A stretch of 64,000 bases of DNA, from NCBI RefSeq assembly GCF_026343125.1, contig NZ_JAPEMB010000001.1:6701501-6765500 (forward strand), written 5' to 3'. Source of the stretch: Streptomyces sp. NBC_00094. Its GTDB lineage: Bacteria > Actinomycetota > Actinomycetes > Streptomycetales > Streptomycetaceae. The notes under the pieces were generated by a model, which saw nothing but the letters and a program-made list of their open reading frames with translations, had not been told where the DNA came from and did no database searches. Numbering within the stretch: the stretch's first letter is position 1; each line of letters begins with the position of its first letter. Positions 7,235 through 15,540 of the stretch are shown here, in pieces. Both the position numbers and the translations under genes were made by a program.

Positions 7235-9394
7235 GTGAAAGGTGAATCGGGCGTGGGAGACGGGCGATGGGGTGGCGCCGGCCGCTGGCGGACCGCGGGC
7301 AGAGCGGTGCTCCGGATGATCGTGGTCTGGGCGGTGTCCACGCTCACGATGCTCGTCCTCGCCGGCGTGCTGCCCGACTTCCAGCTCCAGTCCGCCGACG
7401 GCGACAGCATGACGAGAACCGCGATCACCGCCGCCGCGGCCGCGGGCGTCTTCGGTCTGCTCGGCGCGCTCGTGTGGCCGGTGATCGTCCGCGCGCTGCT
7501 GCTCGTGCCCGCCCTCGTCCTCGGCTTGCTGGTCTTCTTCCTCAACGGCTCGATGCTGCTCGTCGCGCTCTGGCTGATCCCGGACGGGCGAGGCGCCGCC
7601 GACCCCGAGACCGCCGTCGTGGTCGCCGCCGTCATGTCCGCCGTCGCCTCCGCCACCGCCACGGCCCTCGCCGTCCGTGACGACGACGCGTACCGCCGCC
7701 GTCTCTACCGGCTCACCGGCCGCACCCGCCCCCGCGATCCCGGTGCCACGCCGGAGGCCGACCCCGGCACCGTCTTCCTCCAGCTCGACGGCGTCGGCCA
7801 CCACGTGCTGAAGGCCGCCGTCGCCGACGGGCTCATGCCGACCGTCGCCGACTGGCTCGACGACGGCCATCGGCTCACCCCCTGGCGCACCGACTGGTCC
7901 AGCCAGACCGGCGCCAGCCAGCTCGGCATCCTGCACGGCTCCAACGAGGACGTGCCCGCCTTCCGCTGGTACGAGAAGGACACCGGCCGGCTCATGGTGT
8001 CGAACCGCCCCGCCTCCGCCGTGGAACTCCAGCGGCGGGCCGTGCGCCGCACCGGGAACGGCGGACTGCTCACCGTCGACGGGGCCTCCCGGGGCAACCT
8101 CTTCAGCGGCGGCGCCGACCAGCTCGCCCTGGTCCTGTCGATGGCCGCCCGGCGCGGCAGGCGCAACCGCTCCCGGGCCGGCTACTTCGCGTACTTCGCC
8201 GACCCGGCCAACGCCGTCCGTACCGCCGGATCGCTCGTCACCGAGTGCGTCCGCGAGATGTGCCAGTCGACCCGGGCGCTGCTGCGCCGTGAGACCCCGC
8301 GGGTCTCGCGCGGCGGCACGTACCCCTTCGTCCGTGCCTTCGCCACGGTCGTCGAACGGGACGTGGTGGTCGCCGCCGTGATGGGCGACATATTGGCCGG
8401 GCGGACCGCCGTCTACGCCGACCTCGTCGCGTACGACGAGGTGGCCCACCACTCCGGCCCGCACGGCCGCGACACCGACCAGGTCCTGCGCCGCCTCGAC
8501 CGTGCGATCGCCCTGATCGCGACCGTCGCCGAACACGCCCCGCGGCCGTATCGGATCGTCCTCCTCTCCGACCACGGACAGAGCCCGGGCGAGACCTTCG
8601 AGTCGGCGTACGGTCTGTCGCTCAAGGAGCTCGTACGGGCCGGGTGCGGGCTGCCGGTGCCGCGCCGCGTCCGGCGCACCCGCAGCGGCTCCGAGGCGCG
8701 CGACGCGGCCAGGGACGCGCTGCGCACAGCGCTGCACCGGCCGCTGGACGAGACCGGGGAGACGGCGCGGGAGCTGCCCGCCAAGCCGTCCGAGCCGGTG
8801 GTCCTCGCCTCGGGCAACCTCGGTCTGATCTCCTTCCCCGACGTGCCGCACCGGATGACCCGCGAGGAGATCGACCGGCGCCACCCGGCGCTCCTGCGCA
8901 CCCTCGCCCACCACCCGGGCGTCGGCTTCGTGCTGGTGGCGAGCGCCGAGCACGGCTCGCTGGTGCTGGCCAGGGACGGGGTGGAGGTACCCGTCGCCGA
9001 GCTCGCCGACGGGGGGCCGCTGGCCGTCTTCGGCCGGGGCGCGGCGGATGCCGTGCGCCGTACGGACGGCTTCCCGCACGTCGCGGACATCATGGTCAAC
9101 TCGATGTACGACCCGGCGACCGGCACCGTGCACGCCTTCGAGGAGCAGATCGGCTCGCACGGCGGACTCGGCGGCGAGCAGTCGCACCCCTTCCTCCTTT
9201 CGCCGCCCGAGCTGTCGGCGCCGGTCGGCACGGGGGAGGAGCTGGTCGGCGCGGAGCGGGTCCACCGGGTCCTGCGGCGCTGGCTGCGCGAGTCCGCGGG
9301 CCCGCAGGTGCCGCTGGCGATCTCCCCGTCCGCGAGCCGATCGGAATCGCCGCTCCCGGCTGACGGGGTGGTCGTGCGGGACAAGAACGGCTGA
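7235..9394 (+). CDS. Membrane-anchored type I phosphodiesterase with holin-like N-terminus
   Basis: A 719-residue two-part protein. Residues about 20-150 hold about four hydrophobic segments arranged like the phage-holin-IV (mycobacterial Phage_holin_4_2) domain. From about residue 180 there is an alkaline-phosphatase-superfamily fold: the first metal-binding aspartate in VFLQLDGVGHHVL, the SSQTGASQLGILHGSNE segment with the likely nucleophile, AYDEVAHHSGPHGRDT, and LLSDHGQSPGETF (about residue 446) carrying the D-H metal pair. The C-terminal part continues the same fold (EEQIGSHGGLGGEQSHPF). It probably hydrolyses a phosphodiester at the outer face of the membrane. GTG 7235 is used; GTG 7253 behind AAAGGTG is an alternative. 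Confidence 0.8.
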   Translation: MKGESGVGDGRWGGAGRWRTAGRAVLRMIVVWAVSTLTMLVLAGVLPDFQLQSADGDSMTRTAITAAAAAGVFGLLGALVWPVIVRALLLVPALVLGLLVFFLNGSMLLVALWLIPDGRGAADPETAVVVAAVMSAVASATATALAVRDDDAYRRRLYRLTGRTRPRDPGATPEADPGTVFLQLDGVGHHVLKAAVADGLMPTVADWLDDGHRLTPWRTDWSSQTGASQLGILHGSNEDVPAFRWYEKDTGRLMVSNRPASAVELQRRAVRRTGNGGLLTVDGASRGNLFSGGADQLALVLSMAARRGRRNRSRAGYFAYFADPANAVRTAGSLVTECVREMCQSTRALLRRETPRVSRGGTYPFVRAFATVVERDVVVAAVMGDILAGRTAVYADLVAYDEVAHHSGPHGRDTDQVLRRLDRAIALIATVAEHAPRPYRIVLLSDHGQSPGETFESAYGLSLKELVRAGCGLPVPRRVRRTRSGSEARDAARDALRTALHRPLDETGETARELPAKPSEPVVLASGNLGLISFPDVPHRMTREEIDRRHPALLRTLAHHPGVGFVLVASAEHGSLVLARDGVEVPVAELADGGPLAVFGRGAADAVRRTDGFPHVADIMVNSMYDPATGTVHAFEEQIGSHGGLGGEQSHPFLLSPPELSAPVGTGEELVGAERVHRVLRRWLRESAGPQVPLAISPSASRSESPLPADGVVVRDKNG

Positions 9395-9592
9395 TGCGCA
9401 CGCCCGCCCGTGTACGGGTGGACGCGTGGACGCCGGCAGGCGGGCAGCGCGCGGCGTGCTTCGCCGTGAGGGGCGGTGCGCCCCGGCCGTGACCGCCGGG
9501 GTGGTGAATCCGGGCCCCCGGGCGTAGGCCGCCCGGGCGGATCTCGAGGCGGGGCAGCGTGCGCGGAGCCCGGCGGGGCAGTACGGATCTCC

Positions 9593-9973
9593 GTGAGCCC
9601 CGCGTCCGAGCCGACCGCAGAGCCCGCCACCCCGGCGGGCCTCCGGACGCGCCCCGCGCCGGACGTGCCCCGGTGGATCGTGCTCCTCCTCGTCCTCGCC
9701 GCCCTGTGCGGCGCGGGCGCGGCGAACGCCCTCCCCGCCGGTGCCGAGCTCCGTACCGCCGCCCCGGCCTCCGACCTCGGCTGCGAGACGTTCGACCCGG
9801 CCGCCGCCGAGACCGGGCTCCCCGGACGGACCCGGCGGCACCGCACGCGCGTCCGGCCCGCCCCGGCGCGCCGACGCCCCCGTACCGCGCGGCGCCGAAT
9901 CCGCGCAGGCGTCCCCGCTCCCGTACCCGCCCCGCGTGGTGACGCGCTCCGGCGCGTGGTGATGCGCTGCTGA
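9593..9973 (+). CDS. Small predicted single-span membrane protein
   Basis: A possible 126-residue product. Residues about 31-50 (WIVLLLVLAALCGAGAANAL) form one good hydrophobic segment. The rest is Pro/Arg-rich and low in complexity, and the last 50 residues look more like a run of GC-rich codons than a folded domain. GTG 9593 has no convincing ribosome site. It is retained because the hydrophobic segment is in frame and the neighbouring small ORF at 10038 is well supported, but the 3' half may not be translated in this frame. Confidence 0.35.
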   Translation: MSPASEPTAEPATPAGLRTRPAPDVPRWIVLLLVLAALCGAGAANALPAGAELRTAAPASDLGCETFDPAAAETGLPGRTRRHRTRVRPAPARRRPRTARRRIRAGVPAPVPAPRGDALRRVVMRC

Positions 9974-10037
9974 GAGGCCCGGCACCTTCCGGCAGCCCCT
10001 CCCCGACATCACCCCCCGCACCGCGAGGAGTTCCGCC

Positions 10038-10190
10038 ATGCCCGTCGACCCGTACGCCGTCCTCCAGGCCCTGCTGCGCGCCGAGGCTTCCCGTGCCCAG
10101 CGCGCCGACCGCCGCTCCGCCGAGCCCGCCGAACCGGCGCCCGCCCCGGTGGCCGAGCCGCCCGTTCCCCGGGAGGACCGCGCCCACTGA
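10038..10190 (+). CDS. Small hypothetical protein, 50 residues
   Basis: A short gene with a GAGGAG ribosome site at 10025-10030, 7 nt before ATG. The product starts MPVDPYAVLQALLRAEASR, an amphipathic helix, and ends in an Ala/Pro-rich acidic tail (VPREDRAH). No family is recognised. Codon use is typical of this genome, and the ribosome site is better than those of many annotated neighbours, so translation is likely. Confidence 0.6.
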   Translation: MPVDPYAVLQALLRAEASRAQRADRRSAEPAEPAPAPVAEPPVPREDRAH

Positions 10191-10267
10191 CCGCGTGTCA
10201 GGGCCCGACGCGGATCCTGGCGGAATTCGCATTGCGGACCGGTGTACGGACGTACGAGGCTGATCCG

Positions 10268-12202
10268 ATGACCTCGACCGACCGGAACACCAGCCCCGAT
10301 CGGTCCGCCGGACCCGCGTCCGGCCCGGGACCCGACACCGAGACGGTCACGGCCGCGAGCTCGGTCACGGCCGCGAGCTCGGTCACGACCGAGAGTCCGG
10401 CCACGACCGAGAGTCCGGCCACGACCGAGAGTCCGGCCACGACCGCGAGTCCGGTCACGGTCACCAGCGCCACCGCCCGCGCCGCCGACCGGTTACTCGC
10501 CTTCGCGCGACGCCCCTACTGGGACCGCCCCGACCCCGCGTACCGCATCCGGCGCTGGCCCGACCTCACCGCGCTCTGCCTGGCCACGGCGTTCTTCTGG
10601 TCGAGTCTCACCCCCTCCCTCGTGCCCCGGCCCTGGTACCTCCAGGGGATCGTCGGCGGCATCACCGCCGTCATCGGCTACGCCCTCGGCTCCACTCTCG
10701 CCTGGCTCTTCCGCGCCCTCGTCCGCCGGCTGCCGGGCGAGCGCGTCCGCACCCGCTGCTGGCAGGCGTACTGGCTGCTCAGCCCGGTCCTCGCCGTCTG
10801 GCTCATCTCCGAGAGCGCCCGGATGCAGCGTCAGCTCCGGGTCCTCCAGGGGCTCCCGCCGACCCTCACCTGGCACACGCCGATGATCGCGCTGATCGCC
10901 CTCGGCCTCCTCCTCGCCGCGCTCCTCGTCGCCCGCTCCGTACGGCTCGGGGCAGCCACCCTGATCCGGCTCCTCGGCAGGCTCCTGCCGCGCCCCGTCG
11001 CCTTCGCCGCCGGCGCGGCCCTCTCCGCCCTCGTCGTCCTCGTCGGCGTCCGCGACGTCGTCTTCGACCGAGGGGTCGTCGACATCGCCGACCGCATCGC
11101 CGAAGCCACCAACGGCGGCACCAAGGACGGCATCCGGCGTCCCGCCTCCCGTCGTGTCTCCGGCGGGCCGGGCTCCCTCATCCCCTGGCAGGACCTCGGC
11201 TACCAGGGCCGTAACTTCACCGGCTCCACACCGACCCGCGCCGCCCTCACCGTCTGGACCGGCCGGCCCGCCCGCGAGCCGGTCCGCGTCTACATACCCT
11301 CCGCGCTGCCCGCCGCCTTCACGGACGACCGGCCCTTCGCCGCCCAGGCCCGGCTCGCCGTCCGCGAGCTCGACCGCACCGGCGCCTTCGACCGCGCCGT
11401 CCTCGCCGTCGCCGGCACCACCGGCACCGGCTGGGTCGACCCGAACGTCGCGGAGGCCCTGGAGTACATGTACGGGGGCGACACCGCGATCGTCGCCGTC
11501 CAGTACTCGTACCTCCCGAGCTGGGTCTCCTTCCTCGTCGACAAGGAGAAGGCCGGGCAGGCCACCCGGGCCCTCCTCGACGCCGTCCGCGCCCGGCTCG
11601 ACACCCTCCCCGCCGACCGGCGGCCGAAGCTGGTCGTCACCGGCGAGAGCCTCGGCGCCTACGCCGTCGAGGCCTCCTTCGGCACCGCCGACGCGCTCCT
11701 CGCCGGCACCGACGGCGCCCTCCTGATGGGCGCGCCCCACTTCTCCCCGATCTCCCAGGAGATCCGCCGCGACCGCGACCCCGGCAGCCCCGTCTGGCGC
11801 CCGCAGTACCGCGACGGCGCCCACGTCCGCTTCGCCCAGTTCCCCCGTGTCGACCTCGTCCGCCCGACCGCCGTCTGGGAACGGCCGCGCGCGGTCTACC
11901 TGCAGAACGCCTCCGACCCCGTCGTCTGGTGGTCGCCCGACCTGCTGCTCGACCGCCCCGACTGGCTGGACGAACCGCTCGGCCCCGACATCACGCCCGA
12001 GATCAGCTGGTTCCCGTTCGTCGCCTTCTGGCAGACCTCGGTGGACATGGCCGTCTCGTACGGCGTCGACGCCCCGCACGGCCACCGGTACGGGGCCGGT
12101 GCCGCCGACGGCTGGGCCGCCGTCCTCCCGCCGCCCGACTGGACCCCCGCCGACACGACCCGGCTCCGGGCCTTCCTCCACCACCGCAAGGCCGCGTACT
12201 GA
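10268..12202 (+). CDS. Membrane alpha/beta-hydrolase family protein (Abhydrolase_9 type)
   Basis: A 644-residue protein. An N-terminal disordered Ser/Thr/Pro-rich stretch is followed by about four or five transmembrane segments (from LTALCLATAFFWSSLTPSLVPRP onward, the typical start of this actinobacterial family). A C-terminal alpha/beta-hydrolase domain carries the nucleophile elbow GESLG with Ser at about residue 461. The family is thought to be an envelope lipase or esterase; the substrate is not established. ATG 10268 was chosen because GAGG precedes it; a TTG at 10232 is in frame. A GC-rich inverted repeat follows the stop. Confidence 0.8.
   Translation: MTSTDRNTSPDRSAGPASGPGPDTETVTAASSVTAASSVTTESPATTESPATTESPATTASPVTVTSATARAADRLLAFARRPYWDRPDPAYRIRRWPDLTALCLATAFFWSSLTPSLVPRPWYLQGIVGGITAVIGYALGSTLAWLFRALVRRLPGERVRTRCWQAYWLLSPVLAVWLISESARMQRQLRVLQGLPPTLTWHTPMIALIALGLLLAALLVARSVRLGAATLIRLLGRLLPRPVAFAAGAALSALVVLVGVRDVVFDRGVVDIADRIAEATNGGTKDGIRRPASRRVSGGPGSLIPWQDLGYQGRNFTGSTPTRAALTVWTGRPAREPVRVYIPSALPAAFTDDRPFAAQARLAVRELDRTGAFDRAVLAVAGTTGTGWVDPNVAEALEYMYGGDTAIVAVQYSYLPSWVSFLVDKEKAGQATRALLDAVRARLDTLPADRRPKLVVTGESLGAYAVEASFGTADALLAGTDGALLMGAPHFSPISQEIRRDRDPGSPVWRPQYRDGAHVRFAQFPRVDLVRPTAVWERPRAVYLQNASDPVVWWSPDLLLDRPDWLDEPLGPDITPEISWFPFVAFWQTSVDMAVSYGVDAPHGHRYGAGAADGWAAVLPPPDWTPADTTRLRAFLHHRKAAY
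10380..10446 (+). repeat. 18-bp tandem coding repeat (Thr-Glu-Ser-Pro-Ala-Thr)
   Basis: Three near-identical 18-bp copies of a unit encoding TESPAT lie in the N-terminal disordered region of the membrane hydrolase. They are preceded by two 15-bp copies that encode TAASSV-like units. Copy number is likely to vary between strains. Confidence 0.8.
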
Positions 12203-12235
12203 GCGGGGCGCGTGAGGGCGAGGAAAGGCCCCCGC

Positions 12236-12331
12236 CCGCGAACGAAGCCCCCCACGCGAATGAAGGGCCCCCGCGAACGAAGGCCCCCCACGTAGGAAGG
12301 CCCCCCACGTAGGAAGGGCACCTTTCCTACG
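12236..12331. terminator. Repeat-rich bidirectional terminator between convergent genes
   Basis: The gap contains several degenerate copies of an AAGGCCCCCC/ACGTAGG-type unit. It ends with an inverted repeat at 12308-12331 whose arms CGTAGGAA and TTCCTACG pair perfectly and extend through a G-T pair. The right arm enters the last codons of the convergent ltrA-like gene. It is positioned to stop transcription from both sides. Confidence 0.6.
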
Positions 12332-13532
12332 CCTCCGCCGGCGTGAGCACCTCCGGGGACCGCCGTCCGTGCAGCGTGACGAGCACCGCCGTCGTGGTGG
12401 CGAGCACCACGAGCGCCGGCAGGGCCGGGACGAGCCCGACGAGCGGCCCCGCCGCCAGACAGCACACCCCGCCGACGGCCAGGGCGGTCGGCCGACGGCC
12501 CGTGGTGCGCAGCACGATCGCGGCGGCGCCGAGCAGGTAGACGCCGACGCCGCCGGTCAGGGACCAGGCGACGACCCCGTGCAGCGGCTCGGCGAGGCCG
12601 TAGTGGCCGGTGTCGGCGACCTGCTGGAGGACCTTCTTCATACCGAGCGCGCAGAGCACGACGCCCGCGACCAGCGGCAGGTGCAGGAAGGTGTACACGT
12701 CCCGGGCGAACCGGGTGCGGTCGTCGCCGTCGAGCCCGGCGAGCCGGTGCTCGGCTGCCTCGCCCAGCTCACGGAAGTACAGCCGCCACAGCCCGGCCGC
12801 CAGCAGCAGCCCGGCGGCCGAGGCGCCGAGGACGGCGAAGGTGAGCGGGAATCCGGAGACCCCGACGCCCATGGCCACGATCGACTCGCCGAGCGCGATG
12901 ATCACGATCAGGCCGTGACGCTCGGCGAAGTGCCCGGGGGAGTTGACCCGCCAGCCGGAGGACCCGGTGAGGTAGATGCCGCCGTAGTCGACGGCCACCG
13001 CGCCGATCCACAGCAGGAGTTGGACCCGGCCGCTGTACGCGCTGCCGATCAGGAGCAGGACGAGGGGCGGCAGCACGGACACCAGCGCGGTACGGCGCAG
13101 GGTGGCGCGCAGCGCCGTGTCCCCGGGGCTGGAGACCCAGTACGAGGCCAGGTGCAGAACGCGCACCGCGCCGTAGCAGAGGACGAACACCAGCGGGGCC
13201 GGAAGCCCGCCGGGCGCGTCCACGAAGACCTCGGGTACGGCGAGCGACACGATCAGGACGACGGCCATGACGGTGACGAGGACCGCGAACACGCCACCGG
13301 AGTCGGCCCGTACGACGTTTCCCAGCCATGCGAAGCAGCACCAGCACCACCAGAGCAGCGCGAGCACGACCATGCCGCCGACCATCCGCACCGGTGTGGG
13401 CTGCGCCGCCATCAGGGCGGTGACCTGCGTGATCGCGTACACGAACACCAGGTCGAAGAAGAGCTCCGCGGGCGTCACCTTGTGATCGTCCCCGGTGGCC
13501 ACCAAGTGGGCCCGTTCCCTGTTCCATGCCAT
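12327..13532 (-). CDS. Low temperature requirement protein A (LtrA) family membrane protein
   Basis: A 401-residue, very hydrophobic protein with roughly ten to twelve transmembrane segments. The N-terminus VTPAELFFDLVFVYAITQ is the signature of LtrA proteins, and ERHGLIVIIALGESIVAMGVG in the middle is the second conserved block. The family is named from Listeria cold growth, but its biochemical role is not settled. GGGAG upstream supports the ATG at 13532. It is the last chromosomal gene before the AICE, and the insertion lies in its upstream region, about 130 bp from the start, so its promoter may now be partly element-derived. Confidence 0.85.
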   Translation of the reverse strand: MAWNRERAHLVATGDDHKVTPAELFFDLVFVYAITQVTALMAAQPTPVRMVGGMVVLALLWWCWCCFAWLGNVVRADSGGVFAVLVTVMAVVLIVSLAVPEVFVDAPGGLPAPLVFVLCYGAVRVLHLASYWVSSPGDTALRATLRRTALVSVLPPLVLLLIGSAYSGRVQLLLWIGAVAVDYGGIYLTGSSGWRVNSPGHFAERHGLIVIIALGESIVAMGVGVSGFPLTFAVLGASAAGLLLAAGLWRLYFRELGEAAEHRLAGLDGDDRTRFARDVYTFLHLPLVAGVVLCALGMKKVLQQVADTGHYGLAEPLHGVVAWSLTGGVGVYLLGAAAIVLRTTGRRPTALAVGGVCCLAAGPLVGLVPALPALVVLATTTAVLVTLHGRRSPEVLTPAEA

Positions 13533-13660
13533 GCGCTGTCTCCCCCTCCGGGGGACCGGTCTCGGCCACCCCGGCGCGAAGGTTACTCACGCCGGGAGTA
13601 CGACGACACGTCAGTCCGGACTCCGGCACGACGTGCCAAGGCCCCCGCCCGCACCGCCGG

Positions 13661-13677
13661 CATTACCTCGCAGGTAA
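13661..13677 (+). other. Left attachment core (attL)
   Basis: CATTACCTCGCAGGTAA, identical to the sequence at the right boundary. It contains a 7-bp inverted repeat (TTACCT/AGGTAA flanking CGC), typical of tyrosine-recombinase crossover regions. It is about 100 bp from the integrase stop codon. Confidence 0.88.
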
Positions 13678-13746
13678 CGCCGTGGCTCGCTGCTAGGCAC
13701 CGTATCCCCAGGTCGCAGCCATCGGTGAGGGCCGGAAGGGCGGTGG

Positions 13747-13767
13747 GGGAGCCAAGTAGGGAGCCAC
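13747..13767 (+). other. Arm-type integrase site pair, left end
   Basis: Two direct copies of GGGAGCCA start at 13747 and 13759, 12 nt apart, 70 nt inside the left core. The same pair with the same 12-nt spacing lies inside the right end, as expected for arm sites bound by the N-terminal domain of the integrase. Confidence 0.6.
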
Positions 13768-13777
13768 GGCGGGCCAG

Positions 13778-14947
13778 TTACGCCTCGTTGGGGCGGAAGA
13801 TCTCGTCCATGGCTTCCGCCCCTTCCGTGATCACGGGGCGGATCTGCTTGCGGTAGACCGTCTCCGTCGTCGAGGTTCCGCTGTGACCGACCAGCCTGGC
13901 GATGACTTCGATCGGCGTCCCGTGATCCGAGAGGAGGGAGACGAAACTCGTTCGGAGCTCTCGGGTCGTCCAGGCCTTCGGTGCCGAGAGGCCGGCGCTC
14001 TTGAGCAAGGACCGCAGCTCGCGCAGGACGTTTGTCGAACTCCGCTGCGTGTCGTCGGGGTGGCCAAAGACAAGCCGCTCCTCGGACCACTCGATCCCGC
14101 CGGCGGCGCACTCTTCCTGCTGGGTCTGGCGATGCCGCGTCAGGACGACAGCCGCATGGTGCGGCATGGTCAGCGACCGCTTGCTCTTGCGTGTCTTCGT
14201 CTCGCCCTTCTTCCTGACCGACCGCCAGACGTCGACGTAAGGGCGGTCATCGCCATCGGTGTCGATGTGGACATGCGACCAGGTGAGGGGCCGTTCCTCC
14301 TCGGTGCGGACACCCACGAGCAACGCCAGCACTACATAGGCGTGAATCCAGCTTCCCTGCCTGGTGTGAAGGACGGCGTGTGCCTCTTCCAAGGAAAGGG
14401 ACTTACTGGGTCGACCCTCCTTCCCCTGCGACAGTTCGACGAACTCGACTACGTTCCGCGCCACTTTCCCGTCGCGTTGAGCCAGAGCGATCGACCGGCG
14501 GAGGACAGAACGGATCCTTTTCAGGGTCTCGTGGGAGACCTCCTCGGACTTCGCCGTCAGCCACTCGTCGACCTCGTCGGAGGAGAGCTCGTGAACCTTG
14601 GCTTTCCCCAGGTCAGGGATGACGTGGTTCTTGGCCAAGCTTCGGTACGTCTTGATGCTGCCTTCGTCCCGGCCGCGCAACCCACGGTCGAGCCAGGTGT
14701 TCACGATGGTCTCGACAGTGTTCTTCGAAGACGATTTGACGCCCTTCTCCAGCTCGTTCCTGAGCTTGCGAAGCTTGCTGCGAACTTCCGTCTTCGTCTT
14801 CCCCGAAACCTTCGTACGCCGTCGAGTCCCGTTCGGTTCGTATCCGAGCGAGATGGCTCCGATGTATCGGTTCTTGGACTTGTCCCAGTAGATCGAGTCC
14901 TCACCGTTCGCCGCCTTCTTGCGCGGCGTGGGTTCGCTGTTGGTCAA
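13778..14947 (-). CDS. int: Tyrosine site-specific integrase
   Basis: A 389-residue phage-type integrase. Residues about 15-60 form an AP2-like arm-binding domain (GEDSIYWDKSKNRYIGAISLGY, with basic TRRRTKVSGKTK). The SAM-like core-binding domain follows (TIVNTWLDRGL...YRSLAKNHVIPDLG). The catalytic domain has the first arginine in LLVGVRTEEERPLTWSHV, the box WTTRELRTSFVSLLSDHG, the ARLVGHSGTSTTETVYRKQIRP box and its nucleophilic tyrosine. The HxxR histidine is replaced by Arg (RELR), a variant I associate with AICE integrases. The only sensible start is a TTG at 14947 with AAGG about 10 nt upstream. It catalyses integration and, with Xis, excision at the 17-bp core. Confidence 0.92.
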   Translation of the reverse strand: MTNSEPTPRKKAANGEDSIYWDKSKNRYIGAISLGYEPNGTRRRTKVSGKTKTEVRSKLRKLRNELEKGVKSSSKNTVETIVNTWLDRGLRGRDEGSIKTYRSLAKNHVIPDLGKAKVHELSSDEVDEWLTAKSEEVSHETLKRIRSVLRRSIALAQRDGKVARNVVEFVELSQGKEGRPSKSLSLEEAHAVLHTRQGSWIHAYVVLALLVGVRTEEERPLTWSHVHIDTDGDDRPYVDVWRSVRKKGETKTRKSKRSLTMPHHAAVVLTRHRQTQQEECAAGGIEWSEERLVFGHPDDTQRSSTNVLRELRSLLKSAGLSAPKAWTTRELRTSFVSLLSDHGTPIEVIARLVGHSGTSTTETVYRKQIRPVITEGAEAMDEIFRPNEA

Positions 14948-14972
14948 GGTGTGAGGGCCTTTCGGAAACGGC

Positions 14973-15000
14973 GGAGGCCGCGCCGTCAGGCGCGGCCTCC
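14973..15000. terminator. Hairpin between xis and int
   Basis: Two perfect 12-bp arms (14973-14984 and 14989-15000) flank a GTCA tetraloop in the 67-nt gap between the two genes. There is no T-run in the direction of transcription, so it may attenuate or stabilise rather than fully terminate, lowering int expression relative to xis. Confidence 0.6.
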
Positions 15001-15014
15001 GGGGTGTCGGCTTG

Positions 15015-15242
15015 TCAGGCGGCGTCGGCTTCGCGCTTGAGCAACTCGATGTACTCCTCGATGTACTCCGTGGGTACGAGTCGGCGCCGGCCGACGCGAA
15101 CGGTCCGGAGGCGGCCGAGGCGGATCTCCTCCCACGCGGTGGTTCGCTCGAAGCCGAGCACGTAGGCGGCGTCGGGAACGGGGTGCAGCCGCCGTTGGAG
15201 CGGCATGGAGGTGACGGGCTCGGGCGTCGTGACGGTTGCCAT
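15015..15242 (-). CDS. xis: Excisionase / MerR-like helix-turn-helix protein
   Basis: A 75-residue basic protein with the excisionase winged-helix pattern: PVPDAAYVLGFERTTAWEEIRLGRLRTVRVGRRRLVPTEYIEEYI. The recognition helix is about residues 33-42, followed by the RVGRRRLVP wing. It ends with an acidic-basic helix (LLKREADAA). It sits directly upstream of int in the same orientation, and the iteron cluster lies just upstream of its start, so xis may be controlled from that region. It should bias recombination toward excision. Confidence 0.85.
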   Translation of the reverse strand: MATVTTPEPVTSMPLQRRLHPVPDAAYVLGFERTTAWEEIRLGRLRTVRVGRRRLVPTEYIEEYIELLKREADAA

Positions 15243-15287
15243 CGGGCTCCTTCAGCTCGGTCCGGGGTGCCAGAACCCCGGAAAGTG

Positions 15288-15525
15288 CTGACAGAACTGA
15301 CAGAACCTCGCCATGTGGCCGTTGACCTGCGGGTTTGGTCGTTTCCAGCGTCGTGACAAAACCTCAAAAAACTCTGACAGAACCTCCGGGCGGGGGTTCT
15401 GTCAGCGGGGGCCGTTGGCCGGGGTCGAGGTTTTGTCAGAGTTTTCGGAGGTTTTGTCAGAGCTCTGAAAGTGGCTGTTTCCGCAGGTCAGGTGCCTGGT
15501 CGAGAGGTTCTGTCAGTTCTGTCAG
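15288..15525. repeat. Iteron-like cluster, candidate replication origin or control region
   Basis: At least eight copies of a motif close to AGGTTYTGTCAG lie in 238 bp. Left half (reading CTGACAGAACCT): a tandem pair at 15288-15308, TGACAAAACCT at 15354-15364, and 15374-15385. Right half (opposite orientation): 15395-15405, 15428-15441, 15449-15462, and a tandem pair at 15505-15525. The outer tandem pairs are perfect 21-bp inverted copies of each other, so the cluster is arranged symmetrically. It lies between xis and the replication operon, in a stretch with no credible gene. Confidence 0.7.
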
Positions 15526-15540
15526 TGGGGTGGGGGGTTT

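Noticed and set aside
10340..10470. Short tandem repeat as a regulatory array
   Set aside because: The repeats are multiples of three and in frame within the membrane hydrolase, so they are coding repeats.
13948..15040. Long plus-strand open frames opposite the integrase gene
   Set aside because: They are antisense shadows of the high-GC minus-strand gene; the minus frame has integrase motifs while the plus frames have none and no ribosome sites.
14948..15367. N-terminal extension of the integrase frame past xis
   Set aside because: The frame stays open but overlaps xis in another phase, and the extra 140 residues are low-complexity with no integrase features; the TTG at 14947 is a better start.
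15288..15525. CRISPR-like reading of the repeats beside xis
   Set aside because: Units are about 9-12 bp, in both orientations and irregularly spaced, with no spacers of constant size and no cas genes; iterons or operators fit better.
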